A DNA stretch of 64,000 nt from Mycobacterium sp. shizuoka-1 (GCF_002723835.1 NZ_BEWG01000081.1:25781-89780), one strand, 5' to 3'. Counted from the first letter of the stretch, positions 25,876-35,057 are shown. A program made the numbers and translations. Notes: generated by a model not told the origin, from the sequence alone.

Positions 25876-26988
25876 ATGAAAACCAGGGCGGCTGTGTTGT
25901 TCGAGGCTGGCAAGCCCTTTGAGATCGTCGAGTTGGATCTTGACGGCCCCCGGGCAGGCGAAGTGCTGATCAGGTATGTGGCCGCCGGTTTGTGCCACTC
26001 CGATCTGCACCTGACCGACGGCGATCTGGTGCCTCGGTTCCCGATCGTCGGCGGCCACGAAGGTGCGGGCATCATCGAGGAGGTCGGCGCGGGCGTGACG
26101 AAGGTCAAGCCGGGTGATCACGTGGTGTGTAGCTTCATCCCGAACTGTGGACGGTGTCGCTATTGCGCGACGGGGCGCTCCAACCTGTGCGACATGGGTG
26201 CGACGATTCTCGATGGCAATATGCCCGACGGGTCGTTCCGCTTCCACATGGGCGACACCGATTTCGGCGCGATGTGCATGCTGGGCACCTTCGCCGAGCG
26301 CGCGACCATCTCCGAGCATTCGGTGGTGAAGGTCGATGATTGGCTGCCGCTGCAGACAGCCGTTTTGGTGGGCTGCGGTGTGCCGACCGGGTGGGGGAGT
26401 GCCAATTATGCGGGCGCCGTCCGTGCCGGTGATACCACGGTGGTGTATGGCATCGGCGGCATCGGCATCAACGCGGTGCAGGGCGCAAAGCAGGCCGGCG
26501 CGAAGTATGTGGTCGCGGTGGATCCGGTCGAGTTCAAGCGCAATACCGCGGCGAAGTTCGGCGCAACGCACGTTGTCGCGACGGCCGAGGAGGCCGCCGA
26601 AAAGGTGACCGAGTTGACCTGGGGGCAGATGGCTGATCAGGCCATCATCACCGTCGGCACCGTCGATGAGCAGGTGGTGACCGAGGCCTTCAACGTCGTC
26701 GGGCGGGGCGGCACGGTGGTGATCACCGGGTTGGCCAACCCGGAGAAGTTGACCGTGCATGTCTCTGGCGGGGTGATGACGCTGTTCGAGAAGACGATCA
26801 AGGGCACGCTGTTCGGTTCGGCCAATCCGCAGTACGACATCGTCAAGCTGTTGCGGCTCTATGACGCCGGTCAGCTGAAACTCGACGAGCTGGTCACGAA
26901 GACGTACACGCTCGAGCAGGTGAATGAGGGCTACCAGGACTTGCGGGACGGCCACAACATCCGGGGCGTCATCACCCATGCGCAGTGA
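25876..26988 (+). CDS. Zn-dependent (NDMA-type) alcohol dehydrogenase
   Basis: A 370-residue class III-like medium-chain alcohol dehydrogenase. Catalytic zinc ligands Cys40 (AAGLCHSD) and His61 (GGHEGAG), structural zinc Cys91, 94, 97, 105 (NCGRCRYCATGRSNLC), NAD motif VYGIGGIGINAVQGAK. The sequence resembles the mycobacterial NDMA-dependent alcohol dehydrogenases that keep NAD tightly bound. The start at 25876 has AAGGAGG 5 bases upstream; the frame begins at 25744 but is not coding there. In the cluster it could oxidise the omega-hydroxy acid to the aldehyde (ChnD role). It is separated from the SDR by 170 bp and may have its own promoter. Confidence 0.92.
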   Translation: MKTRAAVLFEAGKPFEIVELDLDGPRAGEVLIRYVAAGLCHSDLHLTDGDLVPRFPIVGGHEGAGIIEEVGAGVTKVKPGDHVVCSFIPNCGRCRYCATGRSNLCDMGATILDGNMPDGSFRFHMGDTDFGAMCMLGTFAERATISEHSVVKVDDWLPLQTAVLVGCGVPTGWGSANYAGAVRAGDTTVVYGIGGIGINAVQGAKQAGAKYVVAVDPVEFKRNTAAKFGATHVVATAEEAAEKVTELTWGQMADQAIITVGTVDEQVVTEAFNVVGRGGTVVITGLANPEKLTVHVSGGVMTLFEKTIKGTLFGSANPQYDIVKLLRLYDAGQLKLDELVTKTYTLEQVNEGYQDLRDGHNIRGVITHAQ

Positions 26989-27024
26989 GCCCGGTACGCG
27001 TTCAGACGTTGCGAACGGTACTGG

Positions 27025-27768
27025 CTAACCGCCGTTGTCTGATGATCGCGTTGTCGTGACGCCGTAGGGCCGGCGGGTGTTTCGGGGGCGAACGTACGGC
27101 ACCGATGCCGACGGCGCGTCAGCTGCGTCGGTGGGCTCTGGCGGCGCGGTGTCATCGTCGGGGTCGAGCGGTGTGGTGAGAGACCGGGCAATCTGCTCGC
27201 CGAGTTCCTCGGGGCTGGCCGCTCCGTCGGCTCGAAACCACTTGTAGCACCAGTTCGCCGCTCCGAGGCACATGTTCACGTAGACCGTGGGGGTCATCCC
27301 CACGAGTTTGCCGGGGTGCCGTGCGAGGTGCTCCCGCAGAGCAGCGAGGAAGAGCTCCTCGAAGGTGCGTCGACGTTGCAGCACCTCGGTGAGGAGCTCG
27401 ACGGGCAATTCCTGCTCCTCCTCGAAGCACACCGTGAGCAGTGCCTGATTGCGGCAGGTATAGGCCACCCGCGAGGCGATGAGACTGCGGATTGCGGCCA
27501 GCGGGGAATCCGCTTCGGCGACTGTCTTTCGGCCCATCTCCAGACTCTCGTCGAGCATGTTCAAGTAGAGCCGCACCAGCAGTTCTTCCTTGCTTCGGAA
27601 GTAGTGGTACAGCGTGGGTTTCGACAGGCCGACGGCCGCCGCGATTTCGTTCATCGAGGTGGCGCGGAAGCCACGTCTGCTGAAGATTTCCATCGACTCG
27701 GAGAGCACCCGCTGCCGCTGAGCGTCCGCTTTCCTGAGCGACGCCTTGTACGGCGCGCTCCGCGCCAT
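27025..27768 (-). CDS. TetR-family transcriptional regulator
   Basis: A 247-residue TetR repressor. The helix-turn-helix is clear: LSESMEIFSRRGFRATSMN then EIAAAVGLSKPTLYHYFRSKEELL. The C-terminal ligand domain contains AYTCRNQALLTVCFEEEQEL. The last 40 residues are a Pro/Asp/Ala-rich tail. It diverges from the acyl-CoA dehydrogenase/carboxylase operon at 27892, and a palindrome (27856-27871) lies in the spacer, so it probably represses that operon and itself, released by an acyl-CoA. The arrangement parallels Rv2506, the TetR gene beside the leucine-degradation genes fadE19-accA1-accD1 of M. tuberculosis. Confidence 0.88.
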   Translation of the reverse strand: MARSAPYKASLRKADAQRQRVLSESMEIFSRRGFRATSMNEIAAAVGLSKPTLYHYFRSKEELLVRLYLNMLDESLEMGRKTVAEADSPLAAIRSLIASRVAYTCRNQALLTVCFEEEQELPVELLTEVLQRRRTFEELFLAALREHLARHPGKLVGMTPTVYVNMCLGAANWCYKWFRADGAASPEELGEQIARSLTTPLDPDDDTAPPEPTDAADAPSASVPYVRPRNTRRPYGVTTTRSSDNGG

Positions 27769-27822
27769 ATCTGCTCCCGTCTGCCGACCGACCCGGAGTG
27801 TCCACGGTATCTCTCGTAGGGG

Positions 27823-27871
27823 TTGACACGGGCAGCCGCCTCCGGGAAAAATCTCGACCGTCCGGTCGGTC
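27823..27871 (+). promoter_or_regulatory. promoter and TetR operator of the acyl-CoA carboxylase operon
   Basis: A TTGACA -35 box lies at 27823-27828. Downstream, GACCGTCCGGTCGGTC (27856-27871) is a palindrome broken only at its sixth and eleventh bases. GACCG...CGGTC is a common form of TetR-type operators. Its place between the divergent TetR gene and the dehydrogenase start (27892) fits repression. Confidence 0.55.
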
Positions 27872-27891
27872 TAATTTTACGGGGCGATGCG

Positions 27892-29031
27892 ATGCCGTGG
27901 GAACTCGACGACGATCACGCGACTTTTCGCGAGGTATGTCGCGACTTCACCGACCGGGAGGTCCGTCCGCTGGTCGACACCGCCGAATCCGGTGGCGTCT
28001 TCCCCGCCGAACTGTGGAAACCGTTGGGTGCCGCCGGCCTGCTGGGTCTGATGATGCCCGAGGAGTACGGCGGATCGGGCGGCGACGCGCTTGCCGTCGC
28101 GATCCTTGCCGAGGAACTCACCCGCGCGAGCGGCGGTATCGCCGTGACCGCCCTGGTCAGCGCCTACATGGCGGGCCCTCACCTGGTCCGGGATGGCACC
28201 GACGAGCAGCGGCAGCGCTGGCTTGCGCCGCTCGCCGCGGGTGAAGCGGTGGCCGCCATCGCGGTCACCGAGCCGGGGACCGGGTCCGATGTCGCGGGCA
28301 TTACCACGCGGGCCCGCCGTACCCACGACGGCTGGGTGCTCGCCGGGCGGAAGATGTTCATCACCAACGCGGGCCTGGCCGACGTGATAATCGTGGCCGC
28401 CCGTACCGGAGGGCCGCGGCATTCGGGTATCACTCTGTTCGCGGTTGAGCGTGACACCCCGGGCTTGGCGGTGGGTCGGCCGCTGCGCAAGATGGGCTGG
28501 CACTCCTCGGACACTCGTGAGGTCATTCTCGACGAGGTCGCCGTGCCGGCCTCCGCCGTCGTCGGTGCCGAGAACCGCGGCTTCCACCAGATCATGCAGG
28601 GATTTCAGCTGGAGCGAATCGCCCTCGCCGGGATGGGCCTCGGGCATGCCGCTGAGTGCTTGGACCTGGTCAGGGCCTACGTGCGCGAGCGGGAGGTCTT
28701 TGGCGCTCCGTTGGCGCACCTGCAGACGGTTCGACACCGAATCGCGGTGATGGAAATCGAGCTGGAGGCGGCCCGGTTGCTGACGTACCGGGGCGCGGTG
28801 CGGCTCGATTGTGGGCATCCCGAGGCGGGTTCATCGGTGGCCCGGGCGAAGTACTTCGCCGCGGTGGCGGCCAACCGGATCGTCGACGAGGCCGTGCAAT
28901 TGTTCGGTGGCGCCGGCTTTGTCGAAGAGGCGCCGATCGCGCGGCACTACCGCGACGCCCGGATTTTGCGGATTGGCGGCGGCGCCGACGAGGTGCAGCT
29001 CGAGATCCTGGCCAAGGCGATGGCGTCGTGA
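27892..29031 (+). CDS. acyl-CoA dehydrogenase (isovaleryl-CoA dehydrogenase-like)
   Basis: A 379-residue acyl-CoA dehydrogenase. It has AIAVTEPGTGSDVAGITTRA, GWVLAGRKMFITNAG and VQLFGGAGFVEEAPIARHYRDARI. The C-terminal motif is RIGGGADEVQLEILAK, with Gly where medium-chain enzymes have the catalytic Glu; the alternative base on helix G is present in GFQLERIALAG, as in isovaleryl-CoA dehydrogenase. That fits a branched acyl-CoA substrate. ATG 27892 gives the proper N-terminus; the frame is open from 27823. Its stop overlaps the carboxylase beta start (GTGA, 29028-29031). Confidence 0.9.
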   Translation: MPWELDDDHATFREVCRDFTDREVRPLVDTAESGGVFPAELWKPLGAAGLLGLMMPEEYGGSGGDALAVAILAEELTRASGGIAVTALVSAYMAGPHLVRDGTDEQRQRWLAPLAAGEAVAAIAVTEPGTGSDVAGITTRARRTHDGWVLAGRKMFITNAGLADVIIVAARTGGPRHSGITLFAVERDTPGLAVGRPLRKMGWHSSDTREVILDEVAVPASAVVGAENRGFHQIMQGFQLERIALAGMGLGHAAECLDLVRAYVREREVFGAPLAHLQTVRHRIAVMEIELEAARLLTYRGAVRLDCGHPEAGSSVARAKYFAAVAANRIVDEAVQLFGGAGFVEEAPIARHYRDARILRIGGGADEVQLEILAKAMAS

Positions 29032-30581
29032 CGGCGACTACCACCACCGTGCCGAATGTGGCCGCCGATGGTCGACCGACCACCCGGGATGTCGCGGCCG
29101 CCATCGACCACGCCCGCCGCGGCGGGGACTGCACCCGCTGGCCGGAAAAGCTGCCCGTCCGGGACCGTCTCGCGGTGCTGTTCGATCCGGGGACGTTCGT
29201 TGAGGACGGCTTGTTGGCGTCGGCTGCCGACGCCGGGTTGCCGGCCGATGGTGTGATCACCGGTGTCGGCGGCGTGGAGGGCCGTCCGGTCGCCGTGATC
29301 GCGCACGACTTCACGGTGAAGGCCGGCTCCTGGGGGGCGTTGACCTGCGAAAAGCAGATCCGCATTCTCGAACGGGCTGATCGAGACCTGCTTCCGGTGG
29401 TATATCTGGTCGATTCCGCGGGCGGGCGGCTGACCGATCAGATGGGTTTTTTCCCGGGCCGCCGCGGCGCGTCGGCGATCTTTCACATGCAGGTGCGGCT
29501 GTCCGGGCGGGTGCCGCAGATCTGCTGTCTGCACGGACCGTCGGCCGCCGGCGGCGCCTACATGCCCGCCTTCTGCGACTGGGTCGGCATGGTCAACGGG
29601 AACGCATCGATGTATCTGGCCAGTCCGCGTGTCGCGGAGAAGGTCACCGGTGAGCGCACCACGCTGCAGGAGATGGGTGGGGCGATGATGCACGCGACCG
29701 TCTCCGGGTGCGGCGACGAGGTGTTCGACACCGACTGGGAGGCCATCGCGGCGGCCCGGCTGCTGTTGTCGTACCTGCCGGACGACTTTCGCGCCCCGCC
29801 CGCGCGGCGCGGGGCCGCTGAGCCCGAGCGGCCGCTGGGGGACGTGGTTCCCGACGACCCCAACACCGCCTACGACGTCCGTGACGTGATCGACGGCATC
29901 GTCGATGGTGGGTCATTCTTCGAGATCAAAGCCCGCTGGGCGCGGGAGATCGTGGTGGGCCTCGCCCGGCTGGACGGCCGTGTCGTCGGCATCGTGGCGA
30001 ACCAGCCGAGCGTCCGAAGCGGGGCCATCTTCGTGGACTCCGCGGACAAGGCGGCGCGGTTCATCTCGATGTGCGATGCGTTCGGCATCTCGTTGGTGTT
30101 CCTTCAGGACGTTCCCGGCTTCATGGTCGGCGTCGAGGTCGAGCGCCAAGGCATCATCCGGCACGGCGCCAAGATGGTGGCCGCGATGTCATCTGCAGAG
30201 GTGCCGAAGTACACCGTCGTGCTGCGCAAGGCCTACGCTGCCGGTTACTACGCGATGTGTGCCCCCGGCTTCGAACCCCGGGCCACTCTCGCGTTACCGA
30301 CGGCCACCATTGGAGCCATGTCCGCCGAGGCGTCGGTGAACGCGGTGTACGCCAACAAGATGGCAGCCATCGCGGACGAGGATGAGCGCGCCGCGTACAT
30401 CGCTGCCCGTACCGTCGAGCAGCAGGCCGACGTCGACCTGTTCCGGATGGCCAGCGATCTCGTCGTCGATGCCGTCGTCGGCCCGGGTTCGCTACGCGCC
30501 GAGCTGGTCGCCAGGATGGTCGACGCCGACCGTTGGACCCGGTCGTCGCGACGCCGCCATCACCTGATCAGCCCCGTGTAG
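29028..30581 (+). CDS. acyl-CoA carboxylase beta subunit (carboxyltransferase)
   Basis: A 517-residue carboxyltransferase of the AccD/MccB family. Motifs: FDPGTFVEDGLLA, VIAHDFTVKAGSWGALTCEKQ, VYLVDSAGGRLTDQMGFFPG, CCLHGPSAAGGAYMPAFCDW and FLQDVPGFMVGVEVERQGIIRHGAKM, with GYYAMCAPGFEP near the end. It transfers CO2 from carboxybiotin on the alpha subunit (33270-35021) to an acyl-CoA. With an isovaleryl-type dehydrogenase and a MaoC protein next to it, methylcrotonyl-CoA or a related branched enoyl-CoA is the likely substrate. Start is GTG 29028, translationally coupled to the dehydrogenase gene. Confidence 0.9.
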   Translation: MTATTTTVPNVAADGRPTTRDVAAAIDHARRGGDCTRWPEKLPVRDRLAVLFDPGTFVEDGLLASAADAGLPADGVITGVGGVEGRPVAVIAHDFTVKAGSWGALTCEKQIRILERADRDLLPVVYLVDSAGGRLTDQMGFFPGRRGASAIFHMQVRLSGRVPQICCLHGPSAAGGAYMPAFCDWVGMVNGNASMYLASPRVAEKVTGERTTLQEMGGAMMHATVSGCGDEVFDTDWEAIAAARLLLSYLPDDFRAPPARRGAAEPERPLGDVVPDDPNTAYDVRDVIDGIVDGGSFFEIKARWAREIVVGLARLDGRVVGIVANQPSVRSGAIFVDSADKAARFISMCDAFGISLVFLQDVPGFMVGVEVERQGIIRHGAKMVAAMSSAEVPKYTVVLRKAYAAGYYAMCAPGFEPRATLALPTATIGAMSAEASVNAVYANKMAAIADEDERAAYIAARTVEQQADVDLFRMASDLVVDAVVGPGSLRAELVARMVDADRWTRSSRRRHHLISPV

Positions 30582-30607
30582 CCAGCTACCCGCCCCGGAG
30601 GACAACG

Positions 30608-32563
30608 ATGTCGCAACGCAGAACTCAGGACACCCCGCGCAACACTTCGTCCGACCCGCTGACCCAGCTCATCGCCGACCCACTGCGCCCCCTTCCGCCG
30701 GCGTGGGTCGTGCCGGGGCGGGTGGCCGCGTTGGAGCACGCCCGGTCCTTCGTGACCGCCGACGACTACTGGGAGTGGGTGGCGCGCCAGCAACGCTGGT
30801 CACAACCCTGGCGCACCGTGCGTACCGGCGATATGTCCGACTTCCGCTACTTCGAGGGCGGACGGATCAATGTCGCCGACAACTGTGTGGACCGGTGGGC
30901 CGAGCAGCAGGCCACCGCAGAACGGACGGCGGTGATCTGGGAGGGCGAACCCGGTGACGTCCGCACACTGAGCTATGCCGAGTTGGCCGACGAAGTCTCA
31001 CGTCTGGCGGCCGGACTGCTCGCGCTCGGCGTCCGCAAGGGTGACGTCGTGGGCGTTTACATGCAGAACCTGATCGAGGCGTTCACCACCATCCACGCCT
31101 GCAACCGGATCGGCGCGATCTACACCGTCCTGTTCTCCGGGTTCGGCGAAGACGCGGTCGCGTCGCGGCTGCAGGCGGCGCGCGCCTCCGTGGTGGTGGT
31201 GGCCGACGCGAGCTACCGGCGCGGCCGGCTCATCCCGCTGCTGGAGACCCTGCGCTTGGCCCGCACGCGCGCTCCCTCCGTGCGCGCCACGGTCGTGGTG
31301 GACCGAACCGGCAACCGCGTCGCGCTCCAGGAGGGCGAGCACGCCTACGGCGCAATCCTGGAGGCGGGCGCCGCGGGCACACCGCCGGTGCCGCTCGACC
31401 CGAACGAGGCGTCGTTTCTGATCTTCACCAGCGGCACGGAGGCCAAACCCAAAGGCCTGGTGCACACCGTCGCCGGTTTCCTCCTCGGCGCGTGGGCGAA
31501 TGCCCACTGGCAGGTCGGCTACGAGCCGGATGACGTGTACTGGGTGGCCGCCGATGTCGGTTGGCTGACCTTTCCGATCCAGGCCGTCGTCGGCGGGCTG
31601 GCCTGCGGCATGACAATCGCCTGCTACGAGGGCGCCCCCGACACCCCGACCGCCGCCCGGTTTTACCAGATCTGCCAGCGGCATCGAGTCACCAAGGTAC
31701 TTGCCGCACCGACTTTCGCCCGCATGCTGCGCAAGTTCGGCGACGACCTGGCCGCCGAACATCCTCTGAGCCTGAAGCTGATCACGATGCAGGGCGAGCC
31801 GCTCGACGCGGACACCTTCGAGTGGACGACGAACACCTTCGGCATCCCGGTGGTGAACGCCTACGGCCAGACCGAGACCGGCTCGACCTGGACCTACCCG
31901 GTGTATGGGGTGGAGGCACTGAAGGCCGGTTCGGTCGGCACCCCCGCCCCGGGGCATGAGTACGCGGTGGTCGATCGCGACGGCGAGCCGGTCCCGCCGG
32001 GCGTCAAGGGGAACCTGGTGCTGACCGCCCCGTTCCCCACACTTGCGCGCACCGTGTGGGATGACCACAACCGTTACCTCGCCACCTACTTTTCCGATTT
32101 CCCCGGCCGCTACGCGACTCACGACGAGGCGGTCGTCGATTTCGACGGGCACCTGTGGGTGCTGGGCCGCGCGGACGATGTCATCAATGTGGCGGCGCAC
32201 CGCATCTCGACGATGGAGATCGAGGCCGTCGTCACCGCGCACCCCGGCGTCGTCGAGGCGGCGGTGGTCGGGGTGCCGCACGAGACCAAGGGGACGGTGC
32301 CGGTCGCGTTCGTGACGCTCGGCCACGACGTCGCGCTCGAGGACGTACGGGAAGACATCAAGCGCCGCGTCGTCGATGAATTGGGCGGCTACGCCCAGCT
32401 GGATCGCGTTTACCTCACCGAATCGATGCCGAAGACACGGACCGGCAAGACGATGCGCCGGTTGCTGCGCGATTTCGTCGTGCACGGGAAGCCGACCGGC
32501 GACACCAGTGCGGTTGAGGATCTGTCCGCATTGGACGTTGTCGCGAACGCGGTCCGGGAGTGA
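30608..32563 (+). CDS. acetyl-CoA synthetase-like AMP-dependent ligase
   Basis: A 651-residue AMP-forming ligase of the acetyl-CoA synthetase group. Motifs in order: DNCVDRWAEQQATAERTAVIW, RKGDVVGVYMQNLIEA, LIFTSGTEAKPKGLVHT (P-loop, with GTEAKPKG for the usual GTTGxPKG), WVAADVGWLTFPIQAVVGGL, VNAYGQTETGSTW and VLGRADDVINVAAHRISTMEIE, with TRTGKTMRRLLR near the end. It activates a short or branched acid to its CoA ester for the operon. M. tuberculosis has FadD35 in the analogous leucine locus, so this is a different ligase type in the same place. ATG 30608 has GGAGG upstream. Confidence 0.9.
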   Translation: MSQRRTQDTPRNTSSDPLTQLIADPLRPLPPAWVVPGRVAALEHARSFVTADDYWEWVARQQRWSQPWRTVRTGDMSDFRYFEGGRINVADNCVDRWAEQQATAERTAVIWEGEPGDVRTLSYAELADEVSRLAAGLLALGVRKGDVVGVYMQNLIEAFTTIHACNRIGAIYTVLFSGFGEDAVASRLQAARASVVVVADASYRRGRLIPLLETLRLARTRAPSVRATVVVDRTGNRVALQEGEHAYGAILEAGAAGTPPVPLDPNEASFLIFTSGTEAKPKGLVHTVAGFLLGAWANAHWQVGYEPDDVYWVAADVGWLTFPIQAVVGGLACGMTIACYEGAPDTPTAARFYQICQRHRVTKVLAAPTFARMLRKFGDDLAAEHPLSLKLITMQGEPLDADTFEWTTNTFGIPVVNAYGQTETGSTWTYPVYGVEALKAGSVGTPAPGHEYAVVDRDGEPVPPGVKGNLVLTAPFPTLARTVWDDHNRYLATYFSDFPGRYATHDEAVVDFDGHLWVLGRADDVINVAAHRISTMEIEAVVTAHPGVVEAAVVGVPHETKGTVPVAFVTLGHDVALEDVREDIKRRVVDELGGYAQLDRVYLTESMPKTRTGKTMRRLLRDFVVHGKPTGDTSAVEDLSALDVVANAVRE

Positions 32564-32659
32564 GCGCCATGCGCACCACGCGCTCCAGGACCTCCCGAGC
32601 AGGGGCGGCGACCACGCAGCCCGAATTCTCCGCTGACCCCTTTCCCGGCAGGAGGACCG

Positions 32660-33193
32660 ATGACAGGAACTGACGAGCGCGCGGTGTCCGGCCGCTGGTT
32701 CGAAGAGCTCGAGGTCGGGACCATGGTCCGGCACGCAAACCGGCGCACCGTCACCGAAACCGACAACGTGCTGTTCACGACGATGACGATGAACCCCGCG
32801 CCACTGCACCTGGACGCGGACTACGCAGCCTCGACCGAGTTCGGCCGTCCCCTGGTCAACAGCATGTTCACCGTCGCGCTGGTGGTCGGGCTGTCGGTTC
32901 CCGAGCTGACCCTGGGCACAATCGTCGCCCAGCTCGGGCTTGACAACGTCAGCTTTCCGAAGCCGGTGTTCCCCGGCGACACCGTGCGCGTCGAAACCGA
33001 GGTCGTCGCGGCCCGGCCTTCGCGATCACGGCCCGACGCCGGTCTCGTCGTGTTCGAGCATCGGGCCTACAACCAGCGCGACGAGTTGGTCTGCCGGGCC
33101 CGGCGGACCGGCCTCATGCACCGGCGACCTCGCGGCCCTCGCGACGATGGCGTGCCGAATGGGGGCCGCACCAAGAGCACCAAGACCACTTGA
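32660..33193 (+). CDS. MaoC-family dehydratase (hotdog fold)
   Basis: A 177-residue single-hotdog MaoC protein. It has GRWFEELEVGTMVRHANRRT, then TETDNVLFTTMTMNPAPLHLD, the hydratase 2 region with Asp/His-like residues, and PLVNSMFTVALVVGLSV. It probably hydrates an enoyl-CoA such as methylglutaconyl-CoA. The equivalent gene in the M. tuberculosis leucine locus is Rv2499c, also a MaoC protein. GGCAGGAGGACCG precedes ATG 32660. The last 25 residues (RRPRGPRDDGVPNGGRTK) are low-complexity and not part of the domain. Between it and the ligase is a 96-bp spacer with no convincing ORF. Confidence 0.88.
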   Translation: MTGTDERAVSGRWFEELEVGTMVRHANRRTVTETDNVLFTTMTMNPAPLHLDADYAASTEFGRPLVNSMFTVALVVGLSVPELTLGTIVAQLGLDNVSFPKPVFPGDTVRVETEVVAARPSRSRPDAGLVVFEHRAYNQRDELVCRARRTGLMHRRPRGPRDDGVPNGGRTKSTKTT

Positions 33194-33269
33194 TCTACTC
33201 CGAACGCGGGCTCGACCGCCTTCTATGTGGTCGCGCTCGCGTGATCGCCCGTCGAACAGGAGACTCCCG

Positions 33270-35021
33270 GTGCTGACCGACGAACCGCCCGCACCGCTGA
33301 GAAGCGTTCTCGTCGCTAACCGCGGCGAAATCGCCGTGCGGGTAATCCGCGCGGCCCGCGACGCCGGACTGCGCAGCGTCGCCGTCTACGGGGAGCCCGA
33401 CCGTTACGCCCTGCATGTGCGGGAAGCCGATGAGGCTGTCGCCTTGGGCGGCACCGATTTGGCGTCGACCTACCTCGATCGCAGCGCGCTGGTCAGCGCT
33501 GCCCTCGCGGCTGATGCCGACTGCGTGCACCCTGGGTACGGCTTCCTGTCCGAGGATGCCGATTTCGCCCAGGCCGTGCTCGACGCAGGGCTGGTCTGGA
33601 TCGGCCCGCCGCCCAACACGATTCGCCGGCTGGGCGACAAAGTCGCCGCCCGCAAGATCGCGCGCGACGTTGGTGCCCCGCTGGCCGAGGGGACCACAGC
33701 ACCCGTTCGCGATGCCGCGGAAGTCGCGGACTTTGCTCGGCGCCACGGATTTCCACTCGTGATCAAGGCGGCCTTCGGGGGCGGCGGCCGCGGACTCAAG
33801 GTTGTGCGCGACGAGGCCGAAATCCCCGAGGCCTTCGCTGCGGCCACCCGCGAGGCAGCCGCGTCATGTGGTCGCGGCGAGTGCTTCGCCGAGCGATTTC
33901 TCGACCGCGCCCGCCACGTCGAGGCGCAAGTGCTCGCCGACACTCACGGAACCGTGCTCGTTGTCGGGTTGCGGGACTGCTCCCTGCAGCGCCGCAACCA
34001 GAAGCTCATCGAGGAGGCGCCCGCACCGTTTCTCACCCCAGACCAGGAGCAGGCTCTGCGTCGCTCGTCACAGCGAATCTGTCGTGCCGCCGGGTACGTA
34101 AGCGCCGGCACCGTCGAATATTTGCTCGGCGCGGACGGCACGCTGTCCTTCCTCGAGGTCAACACCCGACTGCAGGTCGAGCACGCGGTCACCGAGGAGA
34201 GCACGGGCCTCGACCTGGTGGCCGAGCAATTCCGCATCGCGGGGGGAGCTGCGCTCGCAACCGACGCACCACCGGCACGCGCCCACAGCATCGAGTTCCG
34301 CCTCACCGCCGAGGACCCGGCGATGGGTTTCCTGCCTTCGCCGGGCACACTCACTCGTTTTCAGCTGCCAACCGGACCGGGGGTCCGGGTCGACACCGGC
34401 GTTGTCGAGGGCGACACGGTCGACGGCCGATTCGACTCGATGTTCGCCAAACTCATCGTGACCGGGCGCGACCGCACCCAGGCCGTCGGCAGAGCTCGGC
34501 GGGCCCTTGCGGAAACACGAATCGAGGGAGTGCACACGCCGGTCTCGGTTTACCGTCAGATCCTCGACCATCCGGCGTTCGCCGGCGACTATGCGTTCGA
34601 GGTACACAATCGCTGGATCGAGGAAGACCTCGATCAGATCGTGCTCGAGCCCGAATCAGCCGGTGACCACCTCAACGTCCGCGTGGGGCGCCGGCTGATG
34701 TCGGTGCACGTTCCCGGTCTGGCAACTCTGGGGGACAGGGCTGTGGCGATTCGCCGGGAATCGGGGCAGCTTCGGCACGCCGACGACGAAGAGGTCGCCG
34801 GTGACGGCGTCACCGCGCCGATGAATGGAACCCTGGTCCGCGTCGCTGTCGCCGACGGACAATCCATCAACAAAGGAGATTTGATCGCAATAGTCGAGGC
34901 GATGAAGATGGAGAACCCGGTGCTGGCGCACCGTGCAGGAACCGTGATGTCTCTTGCAGTGTCGGTCGGCATGTCTGTCGCGGCCGGGACCACGCTCTGC
35001 ACGATCGACGACTCCTATTAG
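33270..35021 (+). CDS. acyl-CoA carboxylase alpha subunit (biotin carboxylase + BCCP)
   Basis: A 583-residue protein with an N-terminal biotin carboxylase domain (SVLVANRGEIAVRVIRAARD, HPGYGFLSEDADFAQAV, KAAFGGGGRGLKVV ATP loop, FLEVNTRLQVEHAVTEE) and a C-terminal biotin carboxyl carrier domain with the biotinylated Lys546 in VEAMKMENPV. It is shorter than typical 650-residue AccA proteins but all domains are present. Start GTG 33270 follows ACAGGAGA; the frame is open from 32940 only by overlap with MaoC. It works with the carboxyltransferase at 29028-30581 and closes the operon. Confidence 0.92.
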   Translation: MLTDEPPAPLRSVLVANRGEIAVRVIRAARDAGLRSVAVYGEPDRYALHVREADEAVALGGTDLASTYLDRSALVSAALAADADCVHPGYGFLSEDADFAQAVLDAGLVWIGPPPNTIRRLGDKVAARKIARDVGAPLAEGTTAPVRDAAEVADFARRHGFPLVIKAAFGGGGRGLKVVRDEAEIPEAFAAATREAAASCGRGECFAERFLDRARHVEAQVLADTHGTVLVVGLRDCSLQRRNQKLIEEAPAPFLTPDQEQALRRSSQRICRAAGYVSAGTVEYLLGADGTLSFLEVNTRLQVEHAVTEESTGLDLVAEQFRIAGGAALATDAPPARAHSIEFRLTAEDPAMGFLPSPGTLTRFQLPTGPGVRVDTGVVEGDTVDGRFDSMFAKLIVTGRDRTQAVGRARRALAETRIEGVHTPVSVYRQILDHPAFAGDYAFEVHNRWIEEDLDQIVLEPESAGDHLNVRVGRRLMSVHVPGLATLGDRAVAIRRESGQLRHADDEEVAGDGVTAPMNGTLVRVAVADGQSINKGDLIAIVEAMKMENPVLAHRAGTVMSLAVSVGMSVAAGTTLCTIDDSY

Positions 35022-35057
35022 AACACCAGCCGGGTCGAACCCGATCGCGGCCAGAAC

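Noticed and set aside
32569..32674. Short ORF between the ligase and MaoC genes
   Set aside because: No ribosome-binding site, no recognisable product, and it overlaps the ribosome-binding site of the MaoC gene.
30998..32809. A 603-codon open frame antisense to the acetyl-CoA synthetase-like gene
   Set aside because: Shadow frame; the + strand carries all ligase motifs.
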